Shown one piece after another: positions 1 to 5,429 of a DNA stretch of 12,443 bases (position 1 is the stretch's first letter; every line of letters begins with the position of its first letter). The position numbers and the translations under genes were made by a program. Below the pieces are notes generated by a model. That model worked only from the letters and a program-made list of their open reading frames with translations. It was not told the DNA's origin and ran no database searches. The stretch comes from CAYLPU01 sp964385635 (lineage in GTDB: Bacteria; Chloroflexota; Anaerolineae; B4-G1), in assembly GCA_964385635.1 (NCBI GenBank), contig CAYLPU010000129.1:1-12443 (forward strand). The letters run 5' to 3'.

Positions 1-67
1 GCGCCAGACTGACGGCGACGGTTGTCTTGCCCGTGCCTCCTTTGCCGCTTGCTACTGTGATGATCAT
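1..67 (-). CDS. MinD/Mrp-type P-loop ATPase, N-terminal fragment (runs off the window)
   Basis: Only the first 22 codons are inside the window. They begin MIITVASGKGGTGKTT, the deviant Walker A motif of the MinD/ParA/Mrp ATPase superfamily, placed directly at the N-terminus as usual for these proteins. An SD (GGAG) sits 7 bases before the ATG, and the start lies 14 bases after the stop of the anti-sigma-like gene, so the two are probably co-transcribed. In anaerobes such ATPases often carry a ferredoxin insert and act in Fe-S or metal cofactor assembly, but the part that would show this is outside the window. The superfamily call is secure. The sub-family (Mrp/NBP35 carrier, MinD with ferredoxin, or a ParA-type protein) cannot be decided from 22 residues. 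Confidence 0.85.
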   Translation of the reverse strand, partial: MIITVASGKGGTGKTTVAVSLA

Positions 68-81
68 TTACTTGCTCCATT

Positions 82-297
82 CTACTCTTCTCGGTAAGTG
101 GCCTCCAGATGGCGTAACGCCTCCTGATGCTCGATCCGACATTCTGGACACCCTTGCAGATGTTCCATAACTTCGGAGAGGAGATCAGTGCCACCCTGAG
201 CCAACAACTCGGAGTAATACTCCAAAATGGCGAAACATTCGTCACAGGTCAGTTTCGATGGATCTTTCAATAAAAGTCGCCACAACGGCCTCGGCAT
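82..297 (-). CDS. Small zinc-finger protein, anti-sigma-factor-like
   Basis: This 71-residue soluble protein has C18-x2-C21 and then H46-x3-C50-x2-C53. The second motif is the HxxxCxxC signature of zinc-binding anti-sigma (ZAS/zf-HC2) domains. The reading frame is open up to about 438, but the ATG at 297 has a good SD (GGAG, 8 bases upstream), and the extra upstream residues have no recognisable features, so I start at 297. No membrane segment or sigma-binding extension is visible and no sigma factor gene lies in the window, so it is either a minimal ZAS domain or a zinc/redox-sensing small protein. It follows the thioredoxin-domain gene after 137 bases and precedes the MinD-type ATPase by 14 bases. 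Its Cys residues could be a target of that thioredoxin, which is speculation. The domain type is likely; the function is unknown. Confidence 0.75.
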   Translation of the reverse strand: MPRPLWRLLLKDPSKLTCDECFAILEYYSELLAQGGTDLLSEVMEHLQGCPECRIEHQEALRHLEATYREE

Positions 298-315
298 ACT
301 CAAAACTCCACGACA

Positions 316-334
316 GTCCCCGCCGGGCAGGGAC
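316..334 (-). other. Inverted repeat just upstream of the anti-sigma-like gene
   Basis: On the minus strand this reads as an 8-pair hairpin (GTCCC/GGGAC, one G-U pair, then GC/GC) around a 3-base loop. It ends 6 bases before the SD (306-309) of the gene starting at 297. There is no T-run, so it is not a canonical terminator. It could influence translation initiation or mRNA stability, or it may be chance in GC-rich DNA. Confidence 0.35.
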
Positions 335-379
335 ACATGACGGACGGGCCAAGTGTCAGCGTCAGAGCGATGAGAGATA

Positions 380-397
380 GTGGGCCTCAGCGCCCAC
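380..397 (-). other. Inverted repeat after the thioredoxin-fusion gene
   Basis: GTGGGC and GCCCAC form a perfect 6-base-pair stem around a 6-base loop, 37 bases past the thioredoxin-fusion stop codon. The minus strand then runs TATCTCTCATC, which is not a convincing T-run. This is a possible weak terminator or an RNA 3'-end stabiliser. It lies in the 137-base gap (298-434), where I see no clear promoter. Confidence 0.35.
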
Positions 398-434
398 GAC
401 TCCTGCTTTGGAAGCGGGACAGTCGAGTGAATCA

Positions 435-1478
435 TCAATTGACGTACTTGAGCAATTCTCCCTCCAACGCATGTCTGGGCAACGCGCCCACCTTGGTGCC
501 TACCAACTGCCCCCCCTTGAAAATCAGGAGAGTAGGAATGGACATGGTCTGATACCGCCCCGCTACTTCACGATTATGGTCCACATCCAGTTTTCCAAAA
601 ACGATCTGGCCCTGATAGTCGCGCGCCAATTCTTCAATTACAGGAGCGACCATCCTGCAAGGGCCACACCACTCGGCCCAACAGTCCACGACTAGTATGG
701 GGTACTTTTGGACAGCCTGATCGAAATTGCGCTCCGTCAGGGTTACCGGCCCGGTGGGGACATCCACCAGTTTTTCAGCCAGTGCCCTCCTGGCCTTCTC
801 TGCCTCCATGATCTCGGCATAGCGGGACGAACCATAGTGCAGCACGTCGTCAATGAACTTGGCTTCGGGCTGTACGCCGATGGAGACAGAGTCCATATCT
901 CCATTGATCACCTGTTGGGGAACGGAACTGACGTTGAACTGTCTGGCCAAATCCATGTTCTGTGATGCCTCGACGCACTCAGACTCCACCCACCCCTTGG
1001 ACTCAATGGCAATCTGGTGTGCCAGTAAGACAGCACGGGGACAATAGGGGCAGTTTGGTGTGACATACACCTGGATGGAAACATCACGGTCTACGTTCTG
1101 GAGTTTGGCCCTGGGATCTCCCTGGAGCCCACTCTCCCCGCGCGAGACAAGGGAGATGGTCTCGATAAAACCTCCTGCTTCCTGCCCGACAGGAGCACCG
1201 GTGTATTTCACCTTATATCCTTGGTTCCATCCGATGAGCACGGTCGGAGTTCGAGTGATGGCCAACCTGACCGCCTCCTCATCGCTGTCTTGATACACTG
1301 TGGGCGCGATTCTGCTATCCAGTTCGCTCAATTCCTCACACAATTGAACTGTGAAATCACAGTATTCTTTATTCTCCGGTCCTACAAAGACGGACAGGCC
1401 TACCTCGTTCTGGAGTTCTCGTTGAAACTTCGCCCTCAGTTCTCTCCGTGATCTCTCGTCAATCAGTTGCTCGTTCAC
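435..1478 (-). CDS. Three-domain thioredoxin-like protein: PDO/glutaredoxin-like pair fused to thioredoxin
   Basis: This 347-residue cytoplasmic protein has three thioredoxin folds in a row. Residues about 15-115 form a degenerate unit with a single Cys (C40) where a CxxC would be, and a likely cis-Pro at P78. Residues about 133-215 have an active CPYC at 143-146 and cis-Pro P187 (SVP). Together these resemble the two-fold protein disulfide oxidoreductase (PDO) of thermophiles and anaerobes. After a charged helical linker (about 220-240), residues 241-347 are a full thioredoxin with WCGPC at 270-274 and cis-Pro P315 (SIP). It could pass electrons between two redox centres within one chain, or act on two sets of substrates. 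The start is GTG at 1478: a stop codon lies two codons upstream, so no longer form is possible. The SD (AGAGGAG) is rather far away, with 12 bases between. The genes downstream are the anti-sigma-like protein and a MinD-type ATPase. No thioredoxin reductase is in the window. Confidence 0.92.
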   Translation of the reverse strand: MNEQLIDERSRRELRAKFQRELQNEVGLSVFVGPENKEYCDFTVQLCEELSELDSRIAPTVYQDSDEEAVRLAITRTPTVLIGWNQGYKVKYTGAPVGQEAGGFIETISLVSRGESGLQGDPRAKLQNVDRDVSIQVYVTPNCPYCPRAVLLAHQIAIESKGWVESECVEASQNMDLARQFNVSSVPQQVINGDMDSVSIGVQPEAKFIDDVLHYGSSRYAEIMEAEKARRALAEKLVDVPTGPVTLTERNFDQAVQKYPILVVDCWAEWCGPCRMVAPVIEELARDYQGQIVFGKLDVDHNREVAGRYQTMSIPTLLIFKGGQLVGTKVGALPRHALEGELLKYVN

Positions 1479-1623
1479 TTGTCGTTATTACTCCTCTTTG
1501 TGATATGAATGTGTTTCGCCTGGCAATCGCCGTGGCGACCACGACGGGACATGTGTTACCCAGGCAGCGTTCATTACAGGCAACCAGGTGCCTAGCACGC
1601 GCGAGGTGCTGGGCACCGTTCAT
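1459..1623 (-). CDS. Possible small Cys-containing ORF (54 residues), unrecognised
   Basis: An ATG at 1623, 8 bases after the zinc-ribbon stop codon, opens a 54-codon frame that ends 20 bases inside the thioredoxin-fusion gene in another frame. The product has three Cys in ten residues (C16, C20, C25, in the arrangement C-x3-C-x4-C) followed by a short hydrophobic run and a basic C-terminus. The third codon positions favour G/C, as in the neighbours. The ribosome site is weak (AGGG, 5 bases before the ATG). The frame also contains the strong inverted repeat at 1587-1617, which argues for an RNA or regulatory role instead. I do not recognise the protein. It may be a real metal-binding small protein, a leader peptide, or chance. 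Confidence 0.3.
   Translation of the reverse strand: MNGAQHLARARHLVACNERCLGNTCPVVVATAIARRNTFISQRGVITTSERATD
1587..1617. repeat. Inverted repeat with 12-base arms between the zinc-ribbon and thioredoxin-fusion genes
   Basis: The arms ggtgcctagcac (1587-1598) and gtgctgggcacc (1606-1617) pair over 12 positions around a 7-base loop. The one mismatch (T opposite G on the + strand) is a G-U pair in + strand RNA but a C-A mismatch in minus-strand RNA. The right arm can also pair differently: gggcac at 1611-1616 is complementary to gtgccc at 1626-1631, giving a mutually exclusive 6-base-pair stem. No T-run follows on either strand. It could be a processing site, an operator or an attenuator for the thioredoxin-fusion gene. 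Confidence 0.5.
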
Positions 1624-1630
1624 CTGTGCC

Positions 1631-1855
1631 CTATGTGCGGGTCATCTGTGTGCCACACTTAGGGCATTTCTTCTGGTAGCAAGGCTGGCCGGCCGCATGC
1701 ACCGCTCTGTGCCCGCAATTGGGGCAAACGCAGTCGCCGCCCGGACCGCCGCCCGGACCGCCGGCCTCAGGGCCGCCCATCCGGCCCGGTCCACGTCCGC
1801 CGCCACGCCCAGCACCACCACCGCGGCCGCTTCCGCCTCCACGACCTCGACCCAT
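1631..1855 (-). CDS. Gly/Arg-rich protein with C-terminal zinc ribbon
   Basis: This 74-residue protein has two parts. Residues 1-40 are almost entirely Gly, Arg, Pro and Ala (repeated GRGGG-like units), low-complexity and positively charged. Residues 41-74 hold CVCPNC (42-47), C59 and CPKC (64-67), a rubredoxin/zinc-ribbon-like knuckle pair with two spare Cys. Small proteins of this layout are known in anaerobic archaea and bacteria near MinD-type ATPases and DINB-domain proteins, but no function is established to my knowledge. The start is set by the SD: AGGAGG at 1864-1869 lies 8 bases before the ATG at 1855. An in-frame GTG at 1864 overlaps the SD itself and is unlikely. Binding of a metal or Fe-S centre is inferred from the Cys pairs. 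The Gly/Arg tail could bind RNA or act as a flexible tether. Confidence 0.8.
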   Translation of the reverse strand: MGRGRGGGSGRGGGAGRGGGRGPGRMGGPEAGGPGGGPGGDCVCPNCGHRAVHAAGQPCYQKKCPKCGTQMTRT

Positions 1856-2014
1856 CTCACTCACCTCCTCTCATCATCCACGCCGGAACTCGCCCCCTTC
1901 AGAGCAGGGTGGCGCGTCACACCGCCCTCCCGGCCACAGCAGGTACGTCCTGCCGGCCGGGCCGTCCGCCCGCTCAAGACGAAGGGAGCAAAGATCAACT
2001 ATCCCTCCTCCCCA
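1856..2014 (-). other. 159-base gap with a GC-rich inverted repeat (1929-1961)
   Basis: Between the membrane-protein stop and the zinc-ribbon start the DNA is very GC-rich. CCCGGCC (1929-1935) pairs with GGCCGGG (1955-1961), and inside that GCAGG (1939-1943) pairs with CCTGC (1949-1953), giving a two-part stem around a 5-base loop. No T-run follows on the minus strand. A TTG with an SD-like GGAGGAGGG before it opens a 45-codon frame here, but its composition is unconvincing. No clear promoter is seen. The stem may end or separate transcripts, or may be an mRNA structure upstream of the zinc-ribbon gene. Confidence 0.4.
1864..1869 (-). promoter_or_regulatory. Ribosome binding site of the Gly/Arg-rich zinc-ribbon gene
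   Basis: A consensus AGGAGG lies 8 bases before the ATG at 1855. It decides the start, because the competing GTG at 1864 shares a base with the SD. Confidence 0.75.
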
Positions 2015-2362
2015 TTAGAAAATGAGGTTCGATATCACCGGGGCCAGCCTGATCCCAATATACACGAACACTGTTATTATCGCCAGTTCTACTCCCGTCT
2101 TTGGATCTATCACTCCAAGCAGGGCTGCCGCGGCAACGTCGCCCACAGCAGCGAAGAGTATCGCCCACCCGGTGCCAAATCTGATCGTTATGCGCGATAG
2201 TATCACAAACAGCGGGATGGATATCAGGGCTCCCAGGACTATGATGGCATTGAGGTTTAAGCCTTTCACCTTCGCCTGCTGGACTACCATCGCGCTCATC
2301 CTAGGGCAGATGACGTACAGTCCAAACGCCGAAGACGCTATCAACACGTTCTTCCACTCCAT
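2015..2362 (-). CDS. Small integral membrane protein of unknown function, four predicted helices
   Basis: The 115-residue product is mostly hydrophobic, with likely membrane segments at about 4-20, 38-60, 66-85 and 90-113. Short charged loops lie between them (K31-K33, R57-R61, D86-K88). D75, inside the third segment, is a candidate functional residue. I see no Cys-pair, CAAX or transporter motif and do not recognise the family. The ATG at 2362 has GAGG 8 bases upstream. It begins 27 bases after the stop of the cytoplasmic MBL-fold protein and is probably the last gene of that operon. This suggests, without proving it, a link to the two MBL proteins. The coding call is firm because of the SD, the operon position and the clean hydrophobic periodicity. 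Confidence 0.8.
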   Translation of the reverse strand: MEWKNVLIASSAFGLYVICPRMSAMVVQQAKVKGLNLNAIIVLGALISIPLFVILSRITIRFGTGWAILFAAVGDVAAAALLGVIDPKTGVELAIITVFVYIGIRLAPVISNLIF

Positions 2363-2389
2363 GTTGCATACCTCATTGGTCGGGTTTCC

Positions 2390-3088
2390 CTATGGCCCGA
2401 TATCCAGGACCAATCCCACGCCAGCCTTGACGAAATCGGGTCCGTATTCCTCGGCGAACACCAGTATCGCCCGGTCGCCCGTGCAGTGACACGGCGCGAC
2501 TTTCTGCACACCCAACTGGCGAAAGTCGGCGATGATGTGCTTGATCCGCCTCCTGCTCATACCGCCCAGATGGAAGCCGCCCAGCACCAGGTACACCTCT
2601 CCACCGATGCTCTCTTTGGCGCGGCCCACCATCTCCACAATGCCAGGATGGGCGCAGCCGGTGACGACGACCAGCCCCTGCGACGTCTCCACCGCCAGCG
2701 CCTGCTCAACGATGCCCCGGCCCACCTCTCCGGTAGTGTGGATACCAGACCGAATCTCCACCGGCCCGCGCACTTCGACCAGCGTGGCGAACGAGTGTAC
2801 GTCCGCCTTGAAACGCGCGGGGAATGAACGGGGCACGTAGACCGTCGGACGGATGCCGGTCCCGAGCAGTCCCCTTAGTCCGCCGGTGTGGTCGCCGTGG
2901 GCGTGGGAGAGAACCACTGTCTTTATCCCCGCCGGGTCAATCCCCATCTTCACCATGTTGGAGAGCAACGTGCGGCCATCCCCACCAGTGTCGAACAGCA
3001 GGTCGTCGTCCACCAGGCAGGCGAAGCCCCAGCTGGAGACCAGGTGCGGATAGAGAGACGTGTTGTCGTAGACCGTTGTGAATCTCAT
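2390..3088 (-). CDS. MBL-fold metallohydrolase, dihydropterin-phosphate-synthase-like, cytoplasmic
   Basis: This 232-residue enzyme carries the metallo-beta-lactamase metal site: H62-x-H64-x-D66-H67 in SHAHGDH, H147 in GCAHPG and H173 in GGFHLGG, plus H201 in CHC. The GCAHPG and GGFHLGG blocks are typical of the COG1237 group. Its characterised relative is annotated 7,8-dihydropterin-6-methyl-4-(ribofuranosyl)aminobenzene 5'-phosphate synthase, but most members have no proven substrate. No signal peptide is seen, so it should be cytoplasmic. It is a clear paralogue of the lipoprotein encoded just upstream: the whole metal-site framework and the C-terminal LGVQ-VAPCHC region match. Its ATG overlaps the upstream stop (ATGA), and its SD (GGAG, 8 bases upstream) lies inside the upstream gene, so translation is probably coupled. 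The fold and metal site are certain; the substrate is unknown. Confidence 0.92.
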   Translation of the reverse strand: MRFTTVYDNTSLYPHLVSSWGFACLVDDDLLFDTGGDGRTLLSNMVKMGIDPAGIKTVVLSHAHGDHTGGLRGLLGTGIRPTVYVPRSFPARFKADVHSFATLVEVRGPVEIRSGIHTTGEVGRGIVEQALAVETSQGLVVVTGCAHPGIVEMVGRAKESIGGEVYLVLGGFHLGGMSRRRIKHIIADFRQLGVQKVAPCHCTGDRAILVFAEEYGPDFVKAGVGLVLDIGP

Positions 3089-4047
3089 TCTCGAATCTCC
3101 AGCCTGCTGCCGACGCCCGCCGGGATGAAATCTTCCCCGTAGGCCTCCTCAAACAGCCTGCGGGCCACGTCACCCGAACAATGGCAAGGGGCCACCCTTT
3201 GTACTCCCAACTGCTGGAAATCCTCAACGATGCCCGCGATCTCCGCCGCGCTCACGCCGCCCAGGTGAAAGCCGCCCAGGACGAAGTAGACCTCCCCGCC
3301 CGTCAGTCTCTTCGCCTGGCGCACAATATTTACGACTCCCGGGTGGGCGCAGCCGGTGATCACCACCAACCCCTGCGACGTCTCAATCACCAGTGACTGC
3401 TCTTTGATCCAATCTCCAAGTTCCCCCGTTGAATAGACATCCTCGCAGATTTCGACCGGTTCGACTTCTTGAGAAGATATCTCAATGAGTTCCGCCCCGG
3501 CGTCCATCGTGGCGCCTTTGATGCTCTCTGGGAAGGACTGGGGCAGATAGACGGTAACGGCATGGTTCTCCTCCAGGAAGCCGGCCAGCCCACCGACGTG
3601 GTCACCGTGGATGTGCGAGATGACGACCACGTTCACGTCCTGGGGGGCAATCCCCAGCGTGCGCATGTTGCGCAACAACATGGCACTGTCGCCGCCGGTG
3701 TCGAAGAGGATGGTCTTTTCCGGCCCCTCCACCAGGCAGGAGAAGCCCCAGGCCGTCTCCAACCGTTCGTTATACTCGTTGTTGTCGTAGACGATAGTGA
3801 TGGTCAGTTCCTCGGCGACCTCGGTGGGCGTCGGCTCGGACGTGGAAGTTGGGACAGACGTTCCGGTCGCCGTCGGCGCGGGGCGGCTTGGGCTCGGGGT
3901 GACGGCGACCGTGGGAAGCGGTGTCGGCTTGGCGGTCGCCCTCTGTTCTGGCGTGGGAGTGATCTCCTCCAGCGGTGTACACCCATTTATGGACAGGCAA
4001 ACCAGGCCAATCAGGATCGCCAATTGAGCCCAGCGATGATCAGTCAT
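3085..4047 (-). CDS. MBL-fold metallohydrolase anchored as a lipoprotein (COG1237-like)
   Basis: The 320-residue protein begins with a signal peptide: a short positive region, a hydrophobic stretch at 8-20, and lipobox I20-N-G-C23. Lipid attachment at C23 on the outer face of the membrane is predicted. Residues 24-78 are a Thr/Pro/Ser-rich spacer. The MBL domain runs from about 80 to 320, with H145-x-H147-x-D149-H150 (SHIHGDH), H235 (GCAHPG), H261 (GGFHLGG) and H289 (CHC). The metal site is therefore intact, and the enzyme would work outside the cytoplasm on the same kind of substrate as its cytoplasmic twin downstream. The start ATG at 4047 has AGGAGG 5 bases upstream. The gene follows the small 4075-4275 gene after 27 bases and overlaps its twin by 4 bases. 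The Thr/Pro tether is of a kind common in Chloroflexota surface proteins. Confidence 0.93.
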   Translation of the reverse strand: MTDHRWAQLAILIGLVCLSINGCTPLEEITPTPEQRATAKPTPLPTVAVTPSPSRPAPTATGTSVPTSTSEPTPTEVAEELTITIVYDNNEYNERLETAWGFSCLVEGPEKTILFDTGGDSAMLLRNMRTLGIAPQDVNVVVISHIHGDHVGGLAGFLEENHAVTVYLPQSFPESIKGATMDAGAELIEISSQEVEPVEICEDVYSTGELGDWIKEQSLVIETSQGLVVITGCAHPGVVNIVRQAKRLTGGEVYFVLGGFHLGGVSAAEIAGIVEDFQQLGVQRVAPCHCSGDVARRLFEEAYGEDFIPAGVGSRLEIRE

Positions 4048-4074
4048 CTCTCCCTCCTCTCAGTTGTTTTTTCT

Positions 4075-4275
4075 CTAGCGCTCGTACCAGATGTGGTAGT
4101 GACAATGACCTCCGGGTTTTGGAAATCTGAAGATGATCGTTATTGGGGTGTGATCGCTCTCCCCTTCATAGACGAGCGCCATCAAAAAGCCTTCCACAAT
4201 ATCTCCCAGATACTCTGCCTTATCCGCGGAGTAGGCGTCGTATTCCTGAGCGAACTGCCCTTCCAGCGACGACAA
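4075..4275 (-). CDS. Small unrecognised protein with a His-rich C-terminus
   Basis: About 66 residues are encoded between the HypE-like gene and the lipoprotein. The N-terminal half is acidic and helix-like; the C-terminal half is strand-like and ends GGHCHYHIWYER, with an alternating His/Cys motif that could bind metal. The start is uncertain. The frame is open upstream well into the HypE-like gene, and the ATG at 4341 there has its SD-like bases directly adjacent, with no spacing. A TTG at 4275, preceded by a G-rich run 22 bases after the HypE-like stop, is the most economical choice. The smooth operon spacing (27 bases to the next gene) and the protein-like amino acid pattern support a real gene. 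I do not recognise the family. It may be a small metal-binding or stress-response protein. Confidence 0.55.
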   Translation of the reverse strand: MSSLEGQFAQEYDAYSADKAEYLGDIVEGFLMALVYEGESDHTPITIIFRFPKPGGHCHYHIWYER

Positions 4276-4297
4276 CCGCCCGCCCTGATTACTAACA

Positions 4298-5308
4298 CTA
4301 CCCGTCCCGTGGGTAGATGGCCCACATGCGGGCCAGTTCATCCTCCTCGCAGCGAATCTCGGTGTAGTGAACGGTCTTGCCATCTTGGAGAACGCACACT
4401 CCGGCCCCTTCCACGACCTGGCCCACGAAGGCGAACTCTGTCCCTAACTCCTCCAAAGTATGGCTCACGTCCTCCGTCCGCTCAGGTGGAACGGTGACCG
4501 CCAGGGTACCGGAAGAGATCATCCGCAGAGGGTCGAACTGGAACGCCTGGGCGAAGCGCGAGACGATGGCAGGGATCGGCAGCCGGGCAGACTCCACTTC
4601 AATGCCGACCTCCGAGAGGTAGGCGATCTCCAGCAGCGTCTCCAGGAGCCCGCCTCGGGTCACATCGTGCATGGCCGTCACACCCTGGGCCGCTAGCGCC
4701 AGCGCCTCCGGCGCGACGCTCACCTCGGCCATCACGCGCCGGCCCTCCGTCAAATCCTCCTCGCTCAACCCCAGGTTCCGCGCCACGTCTGCAAAGTCCT
4801 GGGCCAGGATGGCCGTCCCCTCCAGGGCGATCCCCTTGGTGACCAGCACCTGATCGCCCACGTGAGCCCCACCGGTCCGCACCGGCTCGCGCTTCGACGC
4901 GGTCCCCAGGGCCGTGACGGCGACCAGGGGGCGGGAGAGGCCGGCCGAGTACCCGGTGTGGCCCCCGATGATAGAGGCCCCAATCTCCCCGGCCGCACGG
5001 CTGGCGTCGCGCATGATCTGCTCCAAGAGTTCCTTGTCCTCTATCCGAGGCACCAGCACCAGCAGTTGAATCCAGCGCGGCGGGATGCCGGCTGCGGCGA
5101 TGTCGTTACACGCCACGTGGACCGCCAGCCAGCCGATATCACCGATGGCGCCGACGATGGGATCCACGTGGGAGACCAGGATGTCATCCCCAACTCTCGT
5201 CAGCGCCACATCTTCGCCAAAGGCGGCACCAAGGACGATATCGGGATCGTCGGCCTGGACGAAGGGGAAGACCCGCCGCTGCAAGACATCGAGTGAGAAC
5301 TTGGACAT
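4298..5308 (-). CDS. HypE/PurM (AIR synthase)-like ATP-binding protein without the HypE C-terminal Cys
   Basis: The 336-residue protein has the two-domain PurM/HypE fold. GEDVA (31-35), D42-D49 and ND (68-69, within ACNDIAAAG) mark the ATP-binding N-terminal domain. GGHT (115-118), DVTRGG (215-220) and SSGTL (265-269) mark the C-terminal domain. In HypE the C-terminal Cys receives the carbamoyl group that becomes the CN ligand of NiFe hydrogenase. Here the chain ends IYPRDG, and the only nearby Cys is C320, 16 residues from the end, so it is probably not a true HypE. No other hyp or hydrogenase gene is present. It belongs with the uncharacterised HypE-like AIR synthases that probably phosphorylate or dehydrate an amide or formyl substrate. 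The ATG at 5308 with GGAG 6 bases upstream is preferred over a weaker start about 10 codons earlier. Confidence 0.9.
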   Translation of the reverse strand: MSKFSLDVLQRRVFPFVQADDPDIVLGAAFGEDVALTRVGDDILVSHVDPIVGAIGDIGWLAVHVACNDIAAAGIPPRWIQLLVLVPRIEDKELLEQIMRDASRAAGEIGASIIGGHTGYSAGLSRPLVAVTALGTASKREPVRTGGAHVGDQVLVTKGIALEGTAILAQDFADVARNLGLSEEDLTEGRRVMAEVSVAPEALALAAQGVTAMHDVTRGGLLETLLEIAYLSEVGIEVESARLPIPAIVSRFAQAFQFDPLRMISSGTLAVTVPPERTEDVSHTLEELGTEFAFVGQVVEGAGVCVLQDGKTVHYTEIRCEEDELARMWAIYPRDG

Positions 5309-5345
5309 CGTGTGCTCCTTCCTCTTTTGTCTGTGCAATCCCTGC

Positions 5346-5387
5346 TCAACGCTCAGACCATTCGAGGTTGGTATGAAGATTTTCCAT
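5346..5387 (-). CDS. Possible 13-codon leader ORF upstream of the HypE-like gene
   Basis: In the 121-base gap between the AmrS-like stop and the HypE-like start, a near-perfect ribosome site (AGGAGGG at 5394-5400, 6 bases before the ATG) is followed by a frame of only 13 codons: MENLHTNLEWSER, then stop. The strong SD in front of such a short frame is unlikely to be meaningless. It could be a regulatory leader peptide, a decayed gene start, or a site for ribosome loading. It contains no run of one amino acid that would suggest a classical attenuator. I see no clear promoter in the gap. Confidence 0.35.
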   Translation of the reverse strand: MENLHTNLEWSER

Positions 5388-5429
5388 TTTTATCCCTCCT
5401 ACAAGTTACCTTATTCATCTCTGTCCATC

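Noticed and set aside
380..397. Canonical intrinsic terminator after the thioredoxin fusion
   Set aside because: The stem is perfect, but it is not followed by a T-run, so it is reported only as an inverted repeat.
82..438. A longer form of the anti-sigma-like protein starting near 438
   Set aside because: The extra 47 residues have no motif or ribosome site and overlap the thioredoxin-fusion stop, while the ATG at 297 has a good SD.
1979..2014. TTG-started 45-codon frame with an SD-like GGAGGAGGG after the membrane-protein gene
   Set aside because: The product has no motif, the start is a rare codon, and much of the frame is the inverted-repeat region.
1448..2200. A 250-codon + strand frame rich in Ala, Thr and Ser
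   Set aside because: It runs antisense across the zinc-ribbon gene and the GC-rich gap, and its composition is what the Gly/Arg-rich codons give when read on the other strand.
3469..4497. A 342-codon open frame on the + strand
   Set aside because: It lies antisense to the lipoprotein, the small His-tail gene and the HypE-like gene, which have clear domains and ribosome sites. Its product has no recognisable motif and reflects GC-rich codon use on the other strand.
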